A stretch of 64,000 bases of DNA, taken from Panaeolus papilionaceus (lineage: Eukaryota > Basidiomycota > Agaricomycetes > Agaricales). The translations under genes and the position numbers were made by a program. The notes under the pieces are model-generated. The model did not search any database and had not been told where the DNA came from. It saw nothing but the letters and a program-made list of their open reading frames with translations. The stretch is taken from NCBI GenBank assembly GCA_015501605.1, contig JADNRZ010000023.1, positions 620,001-684,000 on the forward strand. Reading direction: 5' to 3'. Positions 22,508 to 34,912 of this stretch are shown in pieces. Every line of letters begins with the position of its first letter. The stretch's first letter is position 1.

Positions 22508-25500
22508 TGATTAACACAACACTTGCCAATGCACAGTCTCTACTCAATGATCGTGTGTGTCATCTGGTTCTGAGGGCGTGAAAAACCTTCCATGTCGGTG
22601 ACGCTCTCAAAAACCTTGCCGTCGAAAAATCCGTTAAACTCAATGCTTGACAAAACCAATAAAGCCCCTGCTTTATTGTTTGATGCCTTTCGGGAGTCCG
22701 ACGCCCAGTGGCAGGATTCTCATTTAACTCGAGATTATAAAATTGGTTTAGACGTTCTGAAGCGTCGTACCTAGAAATGCTACATATGTCGGAAAATCCG
22801 TGACATGCATGTATGGCCTTGCAGTTGCTGACCCATCTATGGGTGAGTATTAGCCTGCTCGAACTCACAAGCAGGTGGAGTATACGCGACTCGTATGCGA
22901 GCTTCATGCACATCCACTCCGCTGAGTAAGGCTATCAGGAGCCGCTCAACCTCTGTAGGATGATTAAACCCTTGCTACCCCTTATTTTTGTTTCTAGAAC
23001 AACATCATTGAGTCGGTGACGTTGAGAAGACTCAGACTGTCCAACTGATAATTGCCAAAGGCCCATTTGTTCAGATCATTACACCGCATTTTTCTTGGCC
23101 GTCCCAAGACCCACTACTGTAGCGGTGGACACGAGCGGGCAGGTACGGCGGCTACGATGTGATCATGGTGGTATTGGGTAAAGAGACTGGTTTTTGTCGC
23201 CAGTTTTCAAGTTCCCATCTTCGATATCACTCTAACCCCCTTCAATGGAAAGTCGTCTTGGCTCTTGGGAGCACTGGCTGGGTTTCTTCCCCCTGGAAAA
23301 ATACCTGCTGCTGTCGTGATGTTGTCTTGGATTGCAAGTTACGCCTCCTAACTACCCTGTCCACGGAGGGCCTCACGCTAGTATTAACGTTTCGAAATGT
23401 GAGTATTCATCAAGTCATTTGGTCCGTTAGTGTTTCAGGATGTCAATTCCAGTAAAATTGAAGGAGGCTGGGGTACAATTCTGTCTCCCTCCAGATGATT
23501 AAAGTAATTTCCATCTGATTTCTTTTCCAAATTCTGCTGGCATACCCATGAACGCGTTCTAAGGTTTTCATTTCGCAGATGTCAAGTTGCTTGCGTGTTG
23601 AGTCGCGCTTTTGGTCGATTTGAACATTGGGACATCGTTGAAAGGAAGAGCTGGGTGGAACAAATTGTTCCCCGATGCCAAGTACGTTATATTCTATGAA
23701 GTCAATGAACGGCCGTTGAACGGTGACATTGCAGCCATGGACCCGTGCCAGGTTTGCCCGTTAAACCCCGTGGAAATCTCATCCCTCCGTGAAACACCTC
23801 ACGCCTTTGCTTGGGTCTCAATCACCGGTACCTTGGGCCCTGTGTTTATAAGTTATGACTTGCGAGTGAGTGACGGTTTAAATTGCAGTTATCTCGTTAT
23901 CTCCGCAAGAGGCGATATGATAGGTTCTCAGGCCTGAGTCTGAGAACCCAATCCTTGCTTTCTTGGCTGCTGTGTTTCCCTTCTTGCCTTTCTGCCTATC
24001 CCATTGATTGTCACTAACATGAACTGATTTTTTCAGTCGCTCCCCAGTCTAGATAGTCGAAAACCAGAAAGATAGACATTATCGTTGACGCTATTTGATT
24101 CTTCGACATTAGCTGCTCGAGATATGGCTCGCCAAGGGGCTGTGGCTCTGTCGATGCTTCACTTGCAAGTTGGATGAGGGTGAGTGGTTTTTGTCGCCAG
24201 TTATCAAGTCATCGGATGTCAAAAATTTGTTCTACGTTGTTGATAACGAATGGACTATGTGTCCTCGTTAACCTCATGATACAGTATTTCTGTTCTTCTG
24301 ATCTTCACTCTGTTCTCAATGTCGTGTCCACGTTGCTGACGTTGTTCTCCTCTCTAGCTACATACTGCGACACGTGAGGATTGTGTTAGACAAGTCTCAG
24401 CAGTTGTTCCAACCTCTTCCCGAAGCGCTCATCAAAATATGGTCACCCATATGTTCTTGGGTTGACAAATGACCATATGAAACCGGCTGTAAAGTGGGTC
24501 TGAAGGAACACCTTGTCAAAGACAGGAAGAACTTAAATTCATGGTCCTTCGTGTGCGCTAGACACGGCCATGAAGGCAGCTGAAAACTTGTCAGTTGCTT
24601 TCGATAAAGGAGTTGAAGAGTCGAAGTCATTGCTGGAACAGGGTCGGGAAAGGTCGGACTACTATTACCACGTACGTTGGAAGATAGTTAGATGTTATCA
24701 TGATGTTTGTTGTTTCTCGTATCTGCAATATGTACAACTCTAGTTCTACGATGTCCCCGCTCCCAATGGAGATGCTTGTGAATTGTGATTAGAACCTACT
24801 GCCCTATTGGTTGCAACTTTCGATGTGCACCTTTCGCGGGTCTGTCAGACGGTTGGTTCTGAGTCGCTGTCGTTGTCGTTGTCACAAGTCTTCCAATGAT
24901 CCGATCAAATAAGAGTAATCGACCCTCCCTCTGATTTGCACCCTCATTTTTTCACTGTAATTTAATTTGAAATTAAAAGATGCTTCCTTGCCAAAATCCA
25001 TCTCTGATATCAACCAGCTTGGGAAATCCTCGTTGCAATTAATATAAAGCAGGGCCGAGAGTACCTGGGGGCTTCGACAGCTGACCTTCGGATCCCATTG
25101 AATTGTTATTCTCACCATCCTGGGTTTCTAGAGAACCCTCGTACCGTATGGCTTTTTGTCTTTCTTCCGTTACCACCACGTCGCAGCTGGCCTAAACATC
25201 AGTGAACGCTCATCGTCCTCTCTCCAACATCGCAGCGATATGCAGGTCTTCTCAGCAACGCGAGTACTGCGCAGTCTTGGTGGACGATGATATAAAGGTC
25301 TTGTACGACTCGATCTGGTTGCAGGATACAGTGGAGTCAATCAGCGTTGAGGTTGATATTCTGGTCGTGTGAGTTGGATTAAATTTTTTTATTCTTGTTC
25401 AGTTCTTTTGTAGCGACTACTCCTTCAACTCGCTCTTGAAACAGCGACTAATCCTTCTTTTCATCTTTACCAGTCCTCAACTTCCGGACGTTATCAACGA

Positions 25501-25950
25501 CGAAGACACGCACCAGCCTGAAGTGGTCTTGTGTGGATCAGAGGCTAGAACCCATTACCTATGCAACCGTCCGTCATCCGTTGGAAACATTAGCAAAAGA
25601 CGTGAGTAAACTCCTCCCTCGCAACTTCCAAAGGATGTTACTTTACAGAATCGCATTGACAACGAATGGACCACCGGTCCTACCGTGACGTGATATCATT
25701 TATTTAACCTTCGTTATGATTTTTCTCTTCGACTTCAATGTTGTCTTGTATCCTGTGCTGACTCTTCTCCAGGTAGCGGGATCATTAGCCTCTAATGTAT
25801 TATCATTAAGGATTATTATTATTGGTATTCATAATCATTGTACATGTTATTATTTTATAATAAAATCATATACGGAGCCTTAGCTAAATGACAGCAAACA
25901 AAGAAGACGATCCGGGATGACGATGAAAGGGCCGAGAGGATTTTAAAGAA
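22508..25950. other. Long gene-poor stretch with weak internal repeats
   Basis: About 3.4 kb with no recognisable protein domain. A plus-strand frame at 23611-23937 (108 codons, containing WNKLFPDAKYVIFYEV) reads like a real exon but has no family I know and no clear partners. A 24-bp motif containing GGTTTTTGTCGCCAGTT occurs at about 23188 and again at about 24186, and AACGAATGGAC occurs near 24245 and 25665, suggesting decayed repeats. AT-rich around 25790-25880. Confidence 0.45.
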
Positions 25951-26064
25951 GATTTAAAGAAGGTTTTAAAGAACATTTTGAATCTTCCACGGCGAGAAGA
26001 TGACTTTTTTGCCGCATTGGGAAAGATTTTGCGTCTTCTGGTCGCTCGTCACTGGAGTAGGGAG

Positions 26065-26197
26065 TAGCCTAGAGGCTATGCTTGGGGGTGGAAAGAGGGC
26101 AATGGCCCGAAAACCACTGCCCCACTTCCCAGGTCGAGAGCCGATGGACGGAGGAGGATGCGCCCCACCATCCACCGGCTCTCTAACCCCTAGGCTA
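26065..26197. repeat. Small foldback element
   Basis: Inverted ends TAGCCTAG (26065-26072) and CTAGGCTA (26190-26197) enclose further nested inverted repeats, notably GAGAGCCGATGGA (26136-26148) against TCCACCGGCTCTC (26171-26183), 12 of 13 paired. GC-rich compared with its surroundings. Looks like a miniature foldback transposon or structured non-coding segment. Confidence 0.5.
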
Positions 26198-26199
26198 TC

Positions 26200-28558
26200 C
26201 GGAGTCAGAGTGATGGTGCGAAACCAGGTGAAGGTTTGGATGAGCTATGAAAATGGTAACATGGTGTTGAGTATTATATATGGAAAGGAGCATAGGAATC
26301 GAAGAATAAGTCCTGAAAACTTGCCAATGATGAGTGCACAACAGTGGGAAGTCGAATGGAAAGAGCCACACAAAATAAAATGAGATGGTAAATGGGACAG
26401 AGGTGAGGGTGATGGTGCAAGTCAAGTGGTTAGGAGAGGGTGGCTAAAATGGTAGGGAGGGATTCAGGTCGGCGACGGCGACACTAAAGGACAAATTGGG
26501 GTGATATATGAATGCTGGGGCTGACTAAAGACCAAAACAGCGGCAGCCGGGACTGGTAATGAAAACCAATAACTGCGGCTATGCAGCACAGATGCAAGAT
26601 GACTGAAAAGATAAAGGAAACTGGACTAGATACAGCTGGTGACGCTGGGAGTCTGGGAGACAATGAAATGCGAAGAGACTTGATCAGACACTGGCAACAG
26701 CTAGTATGACTGTTGAGACGAAATGAAACAAAGGCAAGATTCGGATACGAAATCCGGGGAGCAGAACTGATCCGAGTCTAATCTAAACAGAGGGCTAGTG
26801 TGTAGTTGATATAGTGTGTCAAGAGAAATGACTATGAAATAAGGAAGGCAAGGTAAAAAACAAGTAATGGATGAAGAGCGAATGGGGAAGGAAACATGAA
26901 CACGGCCGTGAAACAAATGAGACAAAGAAGGGAAAAATAAAACAGGGATTTCAAATGAAATGAGTGAAGAGGAGGGATCTAGGTGTAAACGGTGGTGGCT
27001 CGAGTGTGTATGTTACGAAATGAGATAAGGTATGGGAAAGTAGTGGTGTGCAAGATGGCTTGTGCACTTAAGTGTGACCTTGATGCTGTGGTGCATGCAC
27101 GGTGAGTCGTTGAATTCGTCTGAAATTGCAAGAGACGAGGGTATGTAGGCACACCGCTTATCACCGAATTGTGTAAAATGGGTGTGGATTAAGGAAACAG
27201 CTGGTGAGTCTAAGTGTAAGGTGTTTCGTGTAGTATTGCAAATTGTATTGTTATCTTGAAAAGGCAGGTTGATATGAGGTGAATTCAAGTAACAGTGATG
27301 AGAAGGAAAGGAGAGGGCGGGTGGGAAAGAAAAACAGAAAATAAGATACTGAGCCGAGCGACAATCTGTCGCGTCGACTAGAGCGCGAGGCGAAGTAAAA
27401 TGATAGTTCAGTGGGAGAGACATGCATGAAAAGGGTGACTTCGCTCACGTGACCAAAAAGTGCGATCTGTGCGTGCACAGATCTTCACAATAGCGAGTCA
27501 ATGAAATCGCCAGAATCGTTGATGGGCTCTCACGGCTCCAGACCTGGAAAGCACATGATACAGGAGCTCGCTGCTCGATGAAAAGAAGTTGCTTTAGCTT
27601 AAGCATGGGGGGGGGACAATGCGGAAGCATGTCTGAATCGTTGCCACCTCTTGTCAGCTTACTCGGTGGAATCGAGTTCAACTCGACTTGTAGAAACACT
27701 ATCACGTACATAGGAATCAAACCTGGCAAAGCGGACCGTCGCTGCGCGCGGCATTCACCGAGGCCTTTCATCCTTTAAAGGTTAAGTTTTGATGTTGGTC
27801 TCATTGCTCTGAATACAACATGAGACTAATCTACATAGGACGATGAACTTAAGCGCTTCGCCAGAGAAGGAACACATGGAAAATGCTGAAGGTAAATATC
27901 ACATGGCAGAAGATGCATGAAAAGCTTGGCAACTGTTTGAGGGGACAGAACCATGATGATTCAGGGATGCTTTGATTTCTCATGTCCGGCTCGCTGTGGG
28001 CGCAGTGATTGGGTCATTATGTGCGAGGAGGACAGCCAGTTTGGTCCTCGTGAAACTGAATGCTGAGGCGTCCAAATGTCTCTCATATCTTGAAGAAAAC
28101 AATAGCCGAAAGGCCCTATATGACAGGTCAAAAATGTATAAATTTGAGGGACAGTTTGTGAATAAATATGTTTGTAAAGAAACGGTTCGCTTGCATTGGA
28201 TTCAATTGAATGTTGGAATCAATGGGTTACGGCCTAAATTACGGGTTGTCGGAGATTGGGGTATGTGTAAATGGTACTCATTGAACCCATAAATCGCAAC
28301 TTCGACAACGCAAAAGAGCAAATATTGTAGGAAGACTAAGGGCTGTGGCTACTGGTCGAATATCATACAGGACCCAGAGAAATAGCAGAGAGACGACCTT
28401 CTGATGGCTGGGGTGCCATCATGCCGCTGTCGCACTAAAGCGCTTTTGGGGGGGTGGGTACGAGATCGCCGGATCTGAAGCCTCTTGGGGAGGCAACGGA
28501 AGACAGGGTTAATACTGCCCTAGACAGTCAAAGTGACCAAAAAAAATCGAACACGTGT
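26200..28558. other. Gene-free, purine-skewed DNA
   Basis: From about 26200 to 27480 the plus strand is visibly rich in A and G (few C/T runs), producing several long but unrelated minus-strand pyrimidine-rich frames that I do not regard as genes. 27480-28558 is ordinary intergenic DNA leading to the 3' end of the FYVE gene, with G homopolymers at about 27606 and 28448. Confidence 0.45.
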
Positions 28559-29955
28559 CTAGTATGTAGCAAGGGTGCGGGAAGGGCTGCGAGGAAAGTA
28601 TCGAAGATCGGGTTCAGGTTCATATTCCTTAGGTACCCGATATCTGATTTCTCCATGGCACACGATGGGATTGGGTCGATACTGACGCTCGAACTCCCGA
28701 CGCTTTTCCTCCTCCTCATCCAGCTCCCATTGAGCTTTGCAGCCCGGTGGAGGAGGGGAGTAGGATCCTCTGCATGGGCGTGGCTTGGGCACCCAGCGAC
28801 CACGCATTTCCTTGCACGTGATGCTTGGACGCTGCAGGGGGTAGGTATCCAACTCGTCATCCTCTGGAATCGGAGGGAAGACACTTGAAAGATGGGAAGT
28901 ACTAGTGAAGGAGTTGTGAGATTGTAGTTTTAATTGAAGAATTGGAACCGGAGGTCTGGTAGGGGCGACAATCTCCGCTGGAGAAGATGTGCGGAAGTTC
29001 GGAGGCCTCAAGGTAGCACGGTGTGACAGGGCTTTGCGAGCCGGACGCGGAGGGGAGGATGGCAATACAAATGTTGCGCGCTCCGGGGTCTCGGGATATC
29101 CTCTAACGGGGGATGTGTCCGACCAGGCGGATCGAAGATGGTTTTCGAACTTAGAAGGACTGCTGCCGATACTAGTGGTGTCGCTATGGGAGGAGGTATT
29201 TCTGGGCCAGAACAAAAAGTTGATGTTTGGTAGGGAAAGGCTCATATGTCTTGGGGTGAAAAAAAAGCTAGCAAGTGGCTGATGCAATCTAGCGACGGGG
29301 AGGGAAAACACTTGTCCAAGGGATCGGGGTGGACTAGAGCCAGGGGTGAATGGCTGGGTTGGAAGTCCGTGCAGCTGATTCCAGCAATCGTTACAGACGC
29401 GACAGTTGATAACGCGAGATCGAGGAGAGTCGAATGTTGCGATGGGTGTGTTGCGAGGTAGTTGTAAGAACGGCAACTTCGAGGCATCGAGAAGGTTGGT
29501 TTTTTTAAAGCTGCAATTATCACAAAATATTCCACCACATTTGCGGCAATGCTGCGTAATTAGATAAAGAAAATCAGAAAACATGCGAAGTATTATTGAA
29601 TGTAACCTCACATGTCTACGGTTGAATAAGGTGAATGGCTCGGCACAGTAGACATTTTCGCATACAGAAGCTTCTGAGTCGGGCTACAAACAGTTCGAGG
29701 TGAGGACGATAGGAGGAAGTGAACATGATCAAGCTAACCGTCCAAAGCTCAGGCCGCAAAAGAAGAGCCAAATGCTCATTTTTCCTTAGAATGTTTGATG
29801 GGTATGCCGCCGAGATGGAAATAGGGAGGGAAGCGCTGGAGGCAGCAGATATGACAGTGTGGGAGAGAGGCGGGGGAGAGGCGCTCGAATCTGATATTCG
29901 CGGTCAGCACTGGCGTGCTTTCAACAATGAAGAGACAATTACCTGAGAGAGGCAT
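28559..29955 (-). CDS. FYVE zinc-finger protein (PI3P-binding, endosomal)
   Basis: The FYVE domain binds phosphatidylinositol-3-phosphate on endosomes and vacuoles. Four exons. Exon 1 is only 13 nt (29955-29943, MPLS + G). Exon 2 encodes a Ser/Pro-rich lead and KNEHLALLLRPELW. Exon 3 has TPDSEASVCENVYCAEPF and LFNRRH. The last exon opens HCRKCGGIFCDNCSFKK and later RVCNDCWNQLHG. All FYVE signatures are present: WTPD (WxxD), RRHHCR assembled across an intron, and the RVC motif with paired zinc-ligand cysteines. The remaining roughly 250 residues are low-complexity, Pro/Ser/Arg-rich, with an acidic EEEEKRREFE stretch. Related single-FYVE proteins in fungi are poorly characterised. The tiny first exon is the least certain part. 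Confidence 0.8.
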
Positions 29956-31621
29956 AACGGGGAATGGAAGTGAGGGGGTGAGTGGCTATTGAGACTCGTA
30001 TTCCGTTATATCTATTCCAGAGGACAAGGTTTGGGCACCAAAATCGAAATCATGCCAAGAAGCCCGACCCTGATAAATTCCGCCGTCAAAAGAAAAGAAT
30101 TAACCTTTTCTTCAGTTATCTTTTATGCAGCAATCTAACATGAAAACCAGGCACATCGTTTTTGTAAGAAAACTCTGCTCGTCCACAATGGATATGGATA
30201 CTACCACATAAATCTACCAAATGTGCTTTCAGGACGTTCGAAAGGGTGCAAGGGTTCACGAGGATAGCTGATCGAAGCTGGTCGTCCACTCATCTATTTG
30301 CCTCAATATAATGTTCTATCGCGTTTCGGGTTTCACACAAAAAGGCTAAACAACGCGGAGACAACGTTCAAAGGAACTCTTCGGGCTTCAGCGCGTGTCA
30401 GCTTGATATGACGGACATCAGTCTTTTGCTAAACCAACTCGGGACCGCTTCTAGGCTCCTGAACCTGCATCTTTCGTTTTTCTATGCGCGCTCTTCACAC
30501 ACGTTATACAAGGGCTCAAGCTCTGGGACAGAAATACGCCTTTAGGATTCAAAGGGAATATATATGTAGTTCGCACGAGTCAGATCTCTCGATCCCAGAC
30601 ATGAACAAGCTATAGTGGGAAGCCATCAAAACTGAGGCATCCTAACCGCATCACCTCCGGCAGATGTTCAGCACCCACGTCATGTCCATCGCGAGCACAT
30701 TGTTGCCAGTAGGGTAAAACACATCAGTATCATAATTGTAAACTACAAGCCCATACTCAGAGGCTTGAAAGGAATGGGTGGTGCATGCGTTAATGGTTGA
30801 CTCGCAAAATGACAGATTCGTCGTGGTGAGTCTCCGTGCCCATCTGTCATGGTTGCAGTGCCATGGCTGCAGCTCTACCAAGACGACGTGTGTCATGAGT
30901 AGCGCTAGATGGCTCGAGATAGTATCTCCCAATATGGGTCTCTGGAATCCCTAAGTCCTCCTCCTCTTTCTCCGAAATACTAGTGATTTTCTTCTGGACA
31001 TCCTCTAATGCGCGACTCTGTGTTCCCAAGTTAGCCTTCCATGACGGATGACTCTCCTGAAGGTGACGTCGCATATTAAACTTCCAATGTGTAACAAGAG
31101 CTCCTCTTAACTCCAGAGTCTGCGGCAAGACGAGTCACTATAACGAAATGGAAGCGTGGCTTCATTTCCGTTGTCTGCAGCCCGCAATCCTTGCTTTTTC
31201 CAACCAATAAATAAGTATCTACAGCTCTATACACATAGAATTTGCAATAGAGTCAACAGCAACGTGAAGCGAAGGTAATTAATGGGTGCAGACTCTGGGG
31301 AAATGTACGGCTCGTGCGAATATTAGCTAAACATGCCACCTGAATTTCCTTTTTGTTTGGGGGGGCCTCCCCCCTCCCAGAATGTGTATGTCCGTGATCG
31401 AGAGATCTGGTACCTCACGGGAGTGAAGCGTTTGACACTGGTCAGTAACATAATCATTACCCTCATATGTACTACGTAAACGAAAACAGTGTGTCTCGAA
31501 GATCGAAGACCCAACTTGAATGTCCGATGCGATTCTAGCCTTTATCTGTATTACATTCCGGCCTGTTAAGGACCGTGACTTGGCTTTTGGTATGTTCAGG
31601 TGACCAATTCTAAGTATACTG
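29956..31621. other. Intergenic with decayed sequence
   Basis: No intact gene. A minus-strand relic at about 30850-31128 is listed separately. The rest is AT-rich without recognisable structure. Confidence 0.45.
30847..31128 (-). pseudogene. Possible C2H2-type zinc-finger gene relic
   Basis: A frame containing HWKFNMRRHLQESHPSWK resembles the second half of a C2H2-like finger common in transposon-associated or repetitive fungal proteins, followed by a charged helix (EDVQKKITSISEKEEEDLG). Upstream cysteines and a start context are missing, and no neighbouring exons were found. Treated as a fragment. Confidence 0.35.
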
Positions 31622-32183
31622 TACCAATCAGAGTTATTCGTCAGTCAGCAGTCAGAACTGATGTTGTCGAATCCGTTCTTAGTAAAAATCACCGTAAATA
31701 ATCACACGGCCTTGTCTCGTGTCTTCCGAAGGCCTCATAACTATCAAATTTGAGGTCAGACCCCTCTTTGACTCTCTTGAACCTCAAACACCTTATCGGC
31801 ATATTGTGTGTGGTTCCCAGTGATATTTCATGGCGACGCGACGTATGTCGAAGTATTGGGGTGCAAAGTATTGTTGAACTAAACAAAATAATATTCCGCC
31901 CCAAGACCTTGATTTTTGGCTTAGCGGACGACTATATCACCGACACTGAACATCAGGGTCATCTGGGTCTCAGAGTAGGTCTGGGGCCGCAGTCCTACAA
32001 AAACAAACCTTTTCTACCTACGTATTTTAACATTTCAATGGGTCTGACGATTGCTGCTGGTATTTCGTCAAGATGGTACATGACCAAAGATTGAGCGCTG
32101 GCCAAAGATCTCAAACTGACGAAATCAAAATTTCGTCAGACCGGTCAGCAGTCAGACTGCCTGACGAATAACTCTGATTGGTA
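31622..32183. mobile_element. MITE with 21-bp terminal inverted repeats and TA target sites
   Basis: 562 bp bounded by TA + CCAATCAGAGTTATTCGTCA(G) and its exact reverse complement. Subterminal GTCAGCAGTCAG motifs recur at both ends. No transposase; a 114-codon internal frame is not credible. The TA borders fit a Tc1/mariner-type non-autonomous element. Confidence 0.75.
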
Positions 32184-33425
32184 GAGTAGGTCGTTCTCTT
32201 CTCACCAGGCGCTGATCACCTGAGAAATTCGTGATCTCCATGCCTCCCCTGGTTACGGGGTCTCGCACTATATATGGTAATCAAGGTCTACTTTGCATCG
32301 TTTAGATAGCGAGATTTGAGAAACTCCTTCAAATACCTTTGATGTCGAAGTTCGATAGGTTATACATGCCTATCCATAGGTTTCTTCTCGTTTTGCTGTC
32401 CAAAACGAAATCCTTCCATATATTTTGGCCGTTGCAGCGTTGAAAAGTTCATTGAGCACGAGAATAGAGCGTGTGATTTGTCAGATCTTAACCATGTTCC
32501 GAGCCATATTTGAGAGACGCAAAGAGAAAGCCCTAATAACGAAATTAGTTCCCTTTGAGTTCTGCGTGGGCTTCAAGGGTTCATCTGGCTCTAGGTGTTG
32601 AAATAAATCCCCAATGTCTGACATTCTTTGTTGAGAAACAAGAATGTTGGGAGCTGCTTCTGGAAGTGAGGACTCCGAAAATGCGTGAACGGGGTTCAAA
32701 GACAATACACGGTGTTGAGGAAAGACTGGCAAGTATTATTTGAACGGCCAGAGTGTCACGAACTAGGGGAGAGAATTTGCCAAGGAATTCTCAAGCCTCT
32801 AGGAGACTAGCCTTATGGAAACACATATTTTTAAATTCAATTGAGCCTGAGTAAAACGTGAACAAAATGCCATTTTGTGCATCTTCTTGTCTTCGTTTTG
32901 ATCAGTAATCCAAATGACAATTTGGACCTCGATTTACCACGCGATTATAACCTTTCAGAAATTCATTATCAGATAATTAGCCATCCCCACCCGTCAACCA
33001 AGGTTGACTCCTCCTGAGGTCGGCGGAAGTATACTAAACTATGATTACTGTTACTTTTTCTCGATTCACGACTCGAAAACAAGGAGGCAACATTCCCCCA
33101 TGAGGATTCGACCTTGGTTGAAGACAAGGGGGGGGGGAGAAGCAATGAATGGGACTGGTGCCTGATATTATTATGATTACCACGATTTACAACAAGTTCC
33201 TCACATTGATCAACCAGTCCTGTGAGGGGAGATTATATCGTCTCAGACCTGTTCTTTCATGAAGTTGAACATAACTTTGAGTCGTGAAACTTGACAAAAT
33301 TAGGGGCTTTCAGGTTTTGCCATCAAATGCTTATAAATGTCCTTAGTACAAAATCCACCAGCTATATTTAGCCGACAGATTCGCTAAGACCCTCTACCTA
33401 CGGTAGCGGGGATCAAAAGTCTGTT

Positions 33426-33473
33426 ACAGCTACTTTCAGAACGATTATGGCCTATCGTTGTGAAAGTAGCTGT
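33426..33473. repeat. Near-perfect hairpin, 20-bp stem, 8-nt loop
   Basis: ACAGCTACTTTCAGAACGAT pairs with 33454-33473 with a single mismatch (position 14), loop TATGGCCT; one further T-A pair extends the stem. Could be a foldback remnant, a small-RNA precursor-like structure or a protein-binding palindrome. No terminator-like T run follows. Confidence 0.7.
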
Positions 33474-33958
33474 AGAGTGTATCCCGTCAATGCGTCCCGA
33501 GTTGTTGGGTAAAGAGCTCGCGTAAAGTCTAAGCGAGTCTATGGTATGAACAAACAATCTCCATAGGCACGCATCGTGCTCAGCTGTATACTTAGCTATA
33601 GGTCAATCTCACTATTGCTGACGCTCTTTCGCCCTAGATTTATAGCAAGCTCCTTCGTTTATTTTGAGATATGCATTCCTATTGACTATAGGTGAAAAAA
33701 TAGGGGAGGGTATGAGCGAATCGGCGATGCAAGCTGAGGAGCAACGCAGCCACCTTGGACAGAGGCCGAGTCAGGGCATGAGTCGCTTCACGACGACGCG
33801 TGCACTAAGGGAATTGTGGGCGCAACAAACCTCTGGGTCGGGCTGAATACCATCAACTCAATGGCCTCAAGCGACTGAATGAGTTTTGCACAAGAGCTTC
33901 TACAATACATTTCATCTCTTCGCAAAATATGGTCACACTGCGTCTGTACATTGGCCTA

Positions 33959-34304
33959 TACAGTGCCTTGCATTGCGGTTTGCAGTCGGAATTTCGCAAA
34001 ATATGTTTGGTTGAGCTTGGTTGTCGCTCACACCCACGCTTTGGATGGCGTGCAGGATCCATCCCATGCTCGCTCCAGTTCTCGTATGTCCTCCCTGACT
34101 TGGGGAACCATAAGTAAAGGGTCTCGTTCATTATCGAAACATACTGTCTTATCAATTGCAGCGGCTTGGAGCATGTAAGCTCTCTCCAGAACTCGATAAA
34201 GTGAGCTTTCATGACCCTGACTGGACCCTCAACGTGACACTGACAAACATAACCAAAGCATTTTCACAAAATCGGTTCTGCAAACCGCAATGCAAGGCAC
34301 TGTA
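33959..34304. mobile_element. 346-bp MITE with 27-bp inverted repeats
   Basis: Ends TACAGTGCCTTGCATTGCGG (continuing TTTGCAG) and the exact reverse complement at 34278-34304. TACAGTG termini fit the Tc1/mariner style. Nested within the 1.5-kb inverted-end element and very near its right end. Confidence 0.7.
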
Positions 34305-34912
34305 ATTGGGTTAGTATGTCATTTGATGACCGATCAAAACGAAGACAAGAAGATGCCCAAAATGGCATTTTGCAGGCTTTAATTCACGGTTAATAGTTAT
34401 TCACCGAATTTAGAAGCCAAACCCCGCAGTGCGAGGCAAGTTTCTCACCGGTGTCGTTGTTTTCTCCCAACCACTGTCGTTTTGCTGTTTCTTCCGTCCT
34501 TTCCTCTCTCATCATATTGTTAATCAGAACAACTCCTCCCTAGTCAACGTCCCAGCTAAATTTGACTTGGTTGTTCGTGCTCGAACTTAAACCCATTGTA
34601 GACTCATGTGCCGTTAGACTGCTCAAGTCCTGCCTTGCCTAATCGTAACATGGAGCATTCATCAAGTCTGTAATTAACAGTTCATGCTAGAGTTGTGAGT
34701 TTGAAGTTGTGTTACTTTGGGGATTTTCGTAATGTCTCTATGATTGCATTCATTCCGATTCGACACCCTATTGACTCGGACCATGATATGGTTTCCGAAC
34801 GTTTGCGGTCGAGATGCTGTCGTTATCTGTGTTTAATTTTGTGATGTTGAACTGATTTCCCTTCATCCAGAGACGCATCATGCTCTGAGCGCAGTCATTT
34901 ATCGGCATTCCA

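Larger units (their letters stand above)
32863..34372. mobile_element. About 1.5-kb element with 56-bp inverted ends, nested insertion inside
   Basis: 32863-32918 and 34318-34372 are inverted copies starting CAAAATGCCATTTTG and running through GCATCTTCTTGTCTTCGTT with few mismatches. No coding capacity seen between them. It contains a hairpin (33426-33473) and a smaller TIR element (33959-34304). The outer boundaries could extend slightly; target duplication not clear. Confidence 0.6.

Noticed and set aside
27013..27423. 136-codon minus-strand frame
   Set aside because: Product of the purine/pyrimidine skew; several overlapping frames in the same tract, all low-complexity.
31750..32094. 114-codon frame inside the 562-bp MITE
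   Set aside because: Not transposase-like; the element looks non-autonomous.
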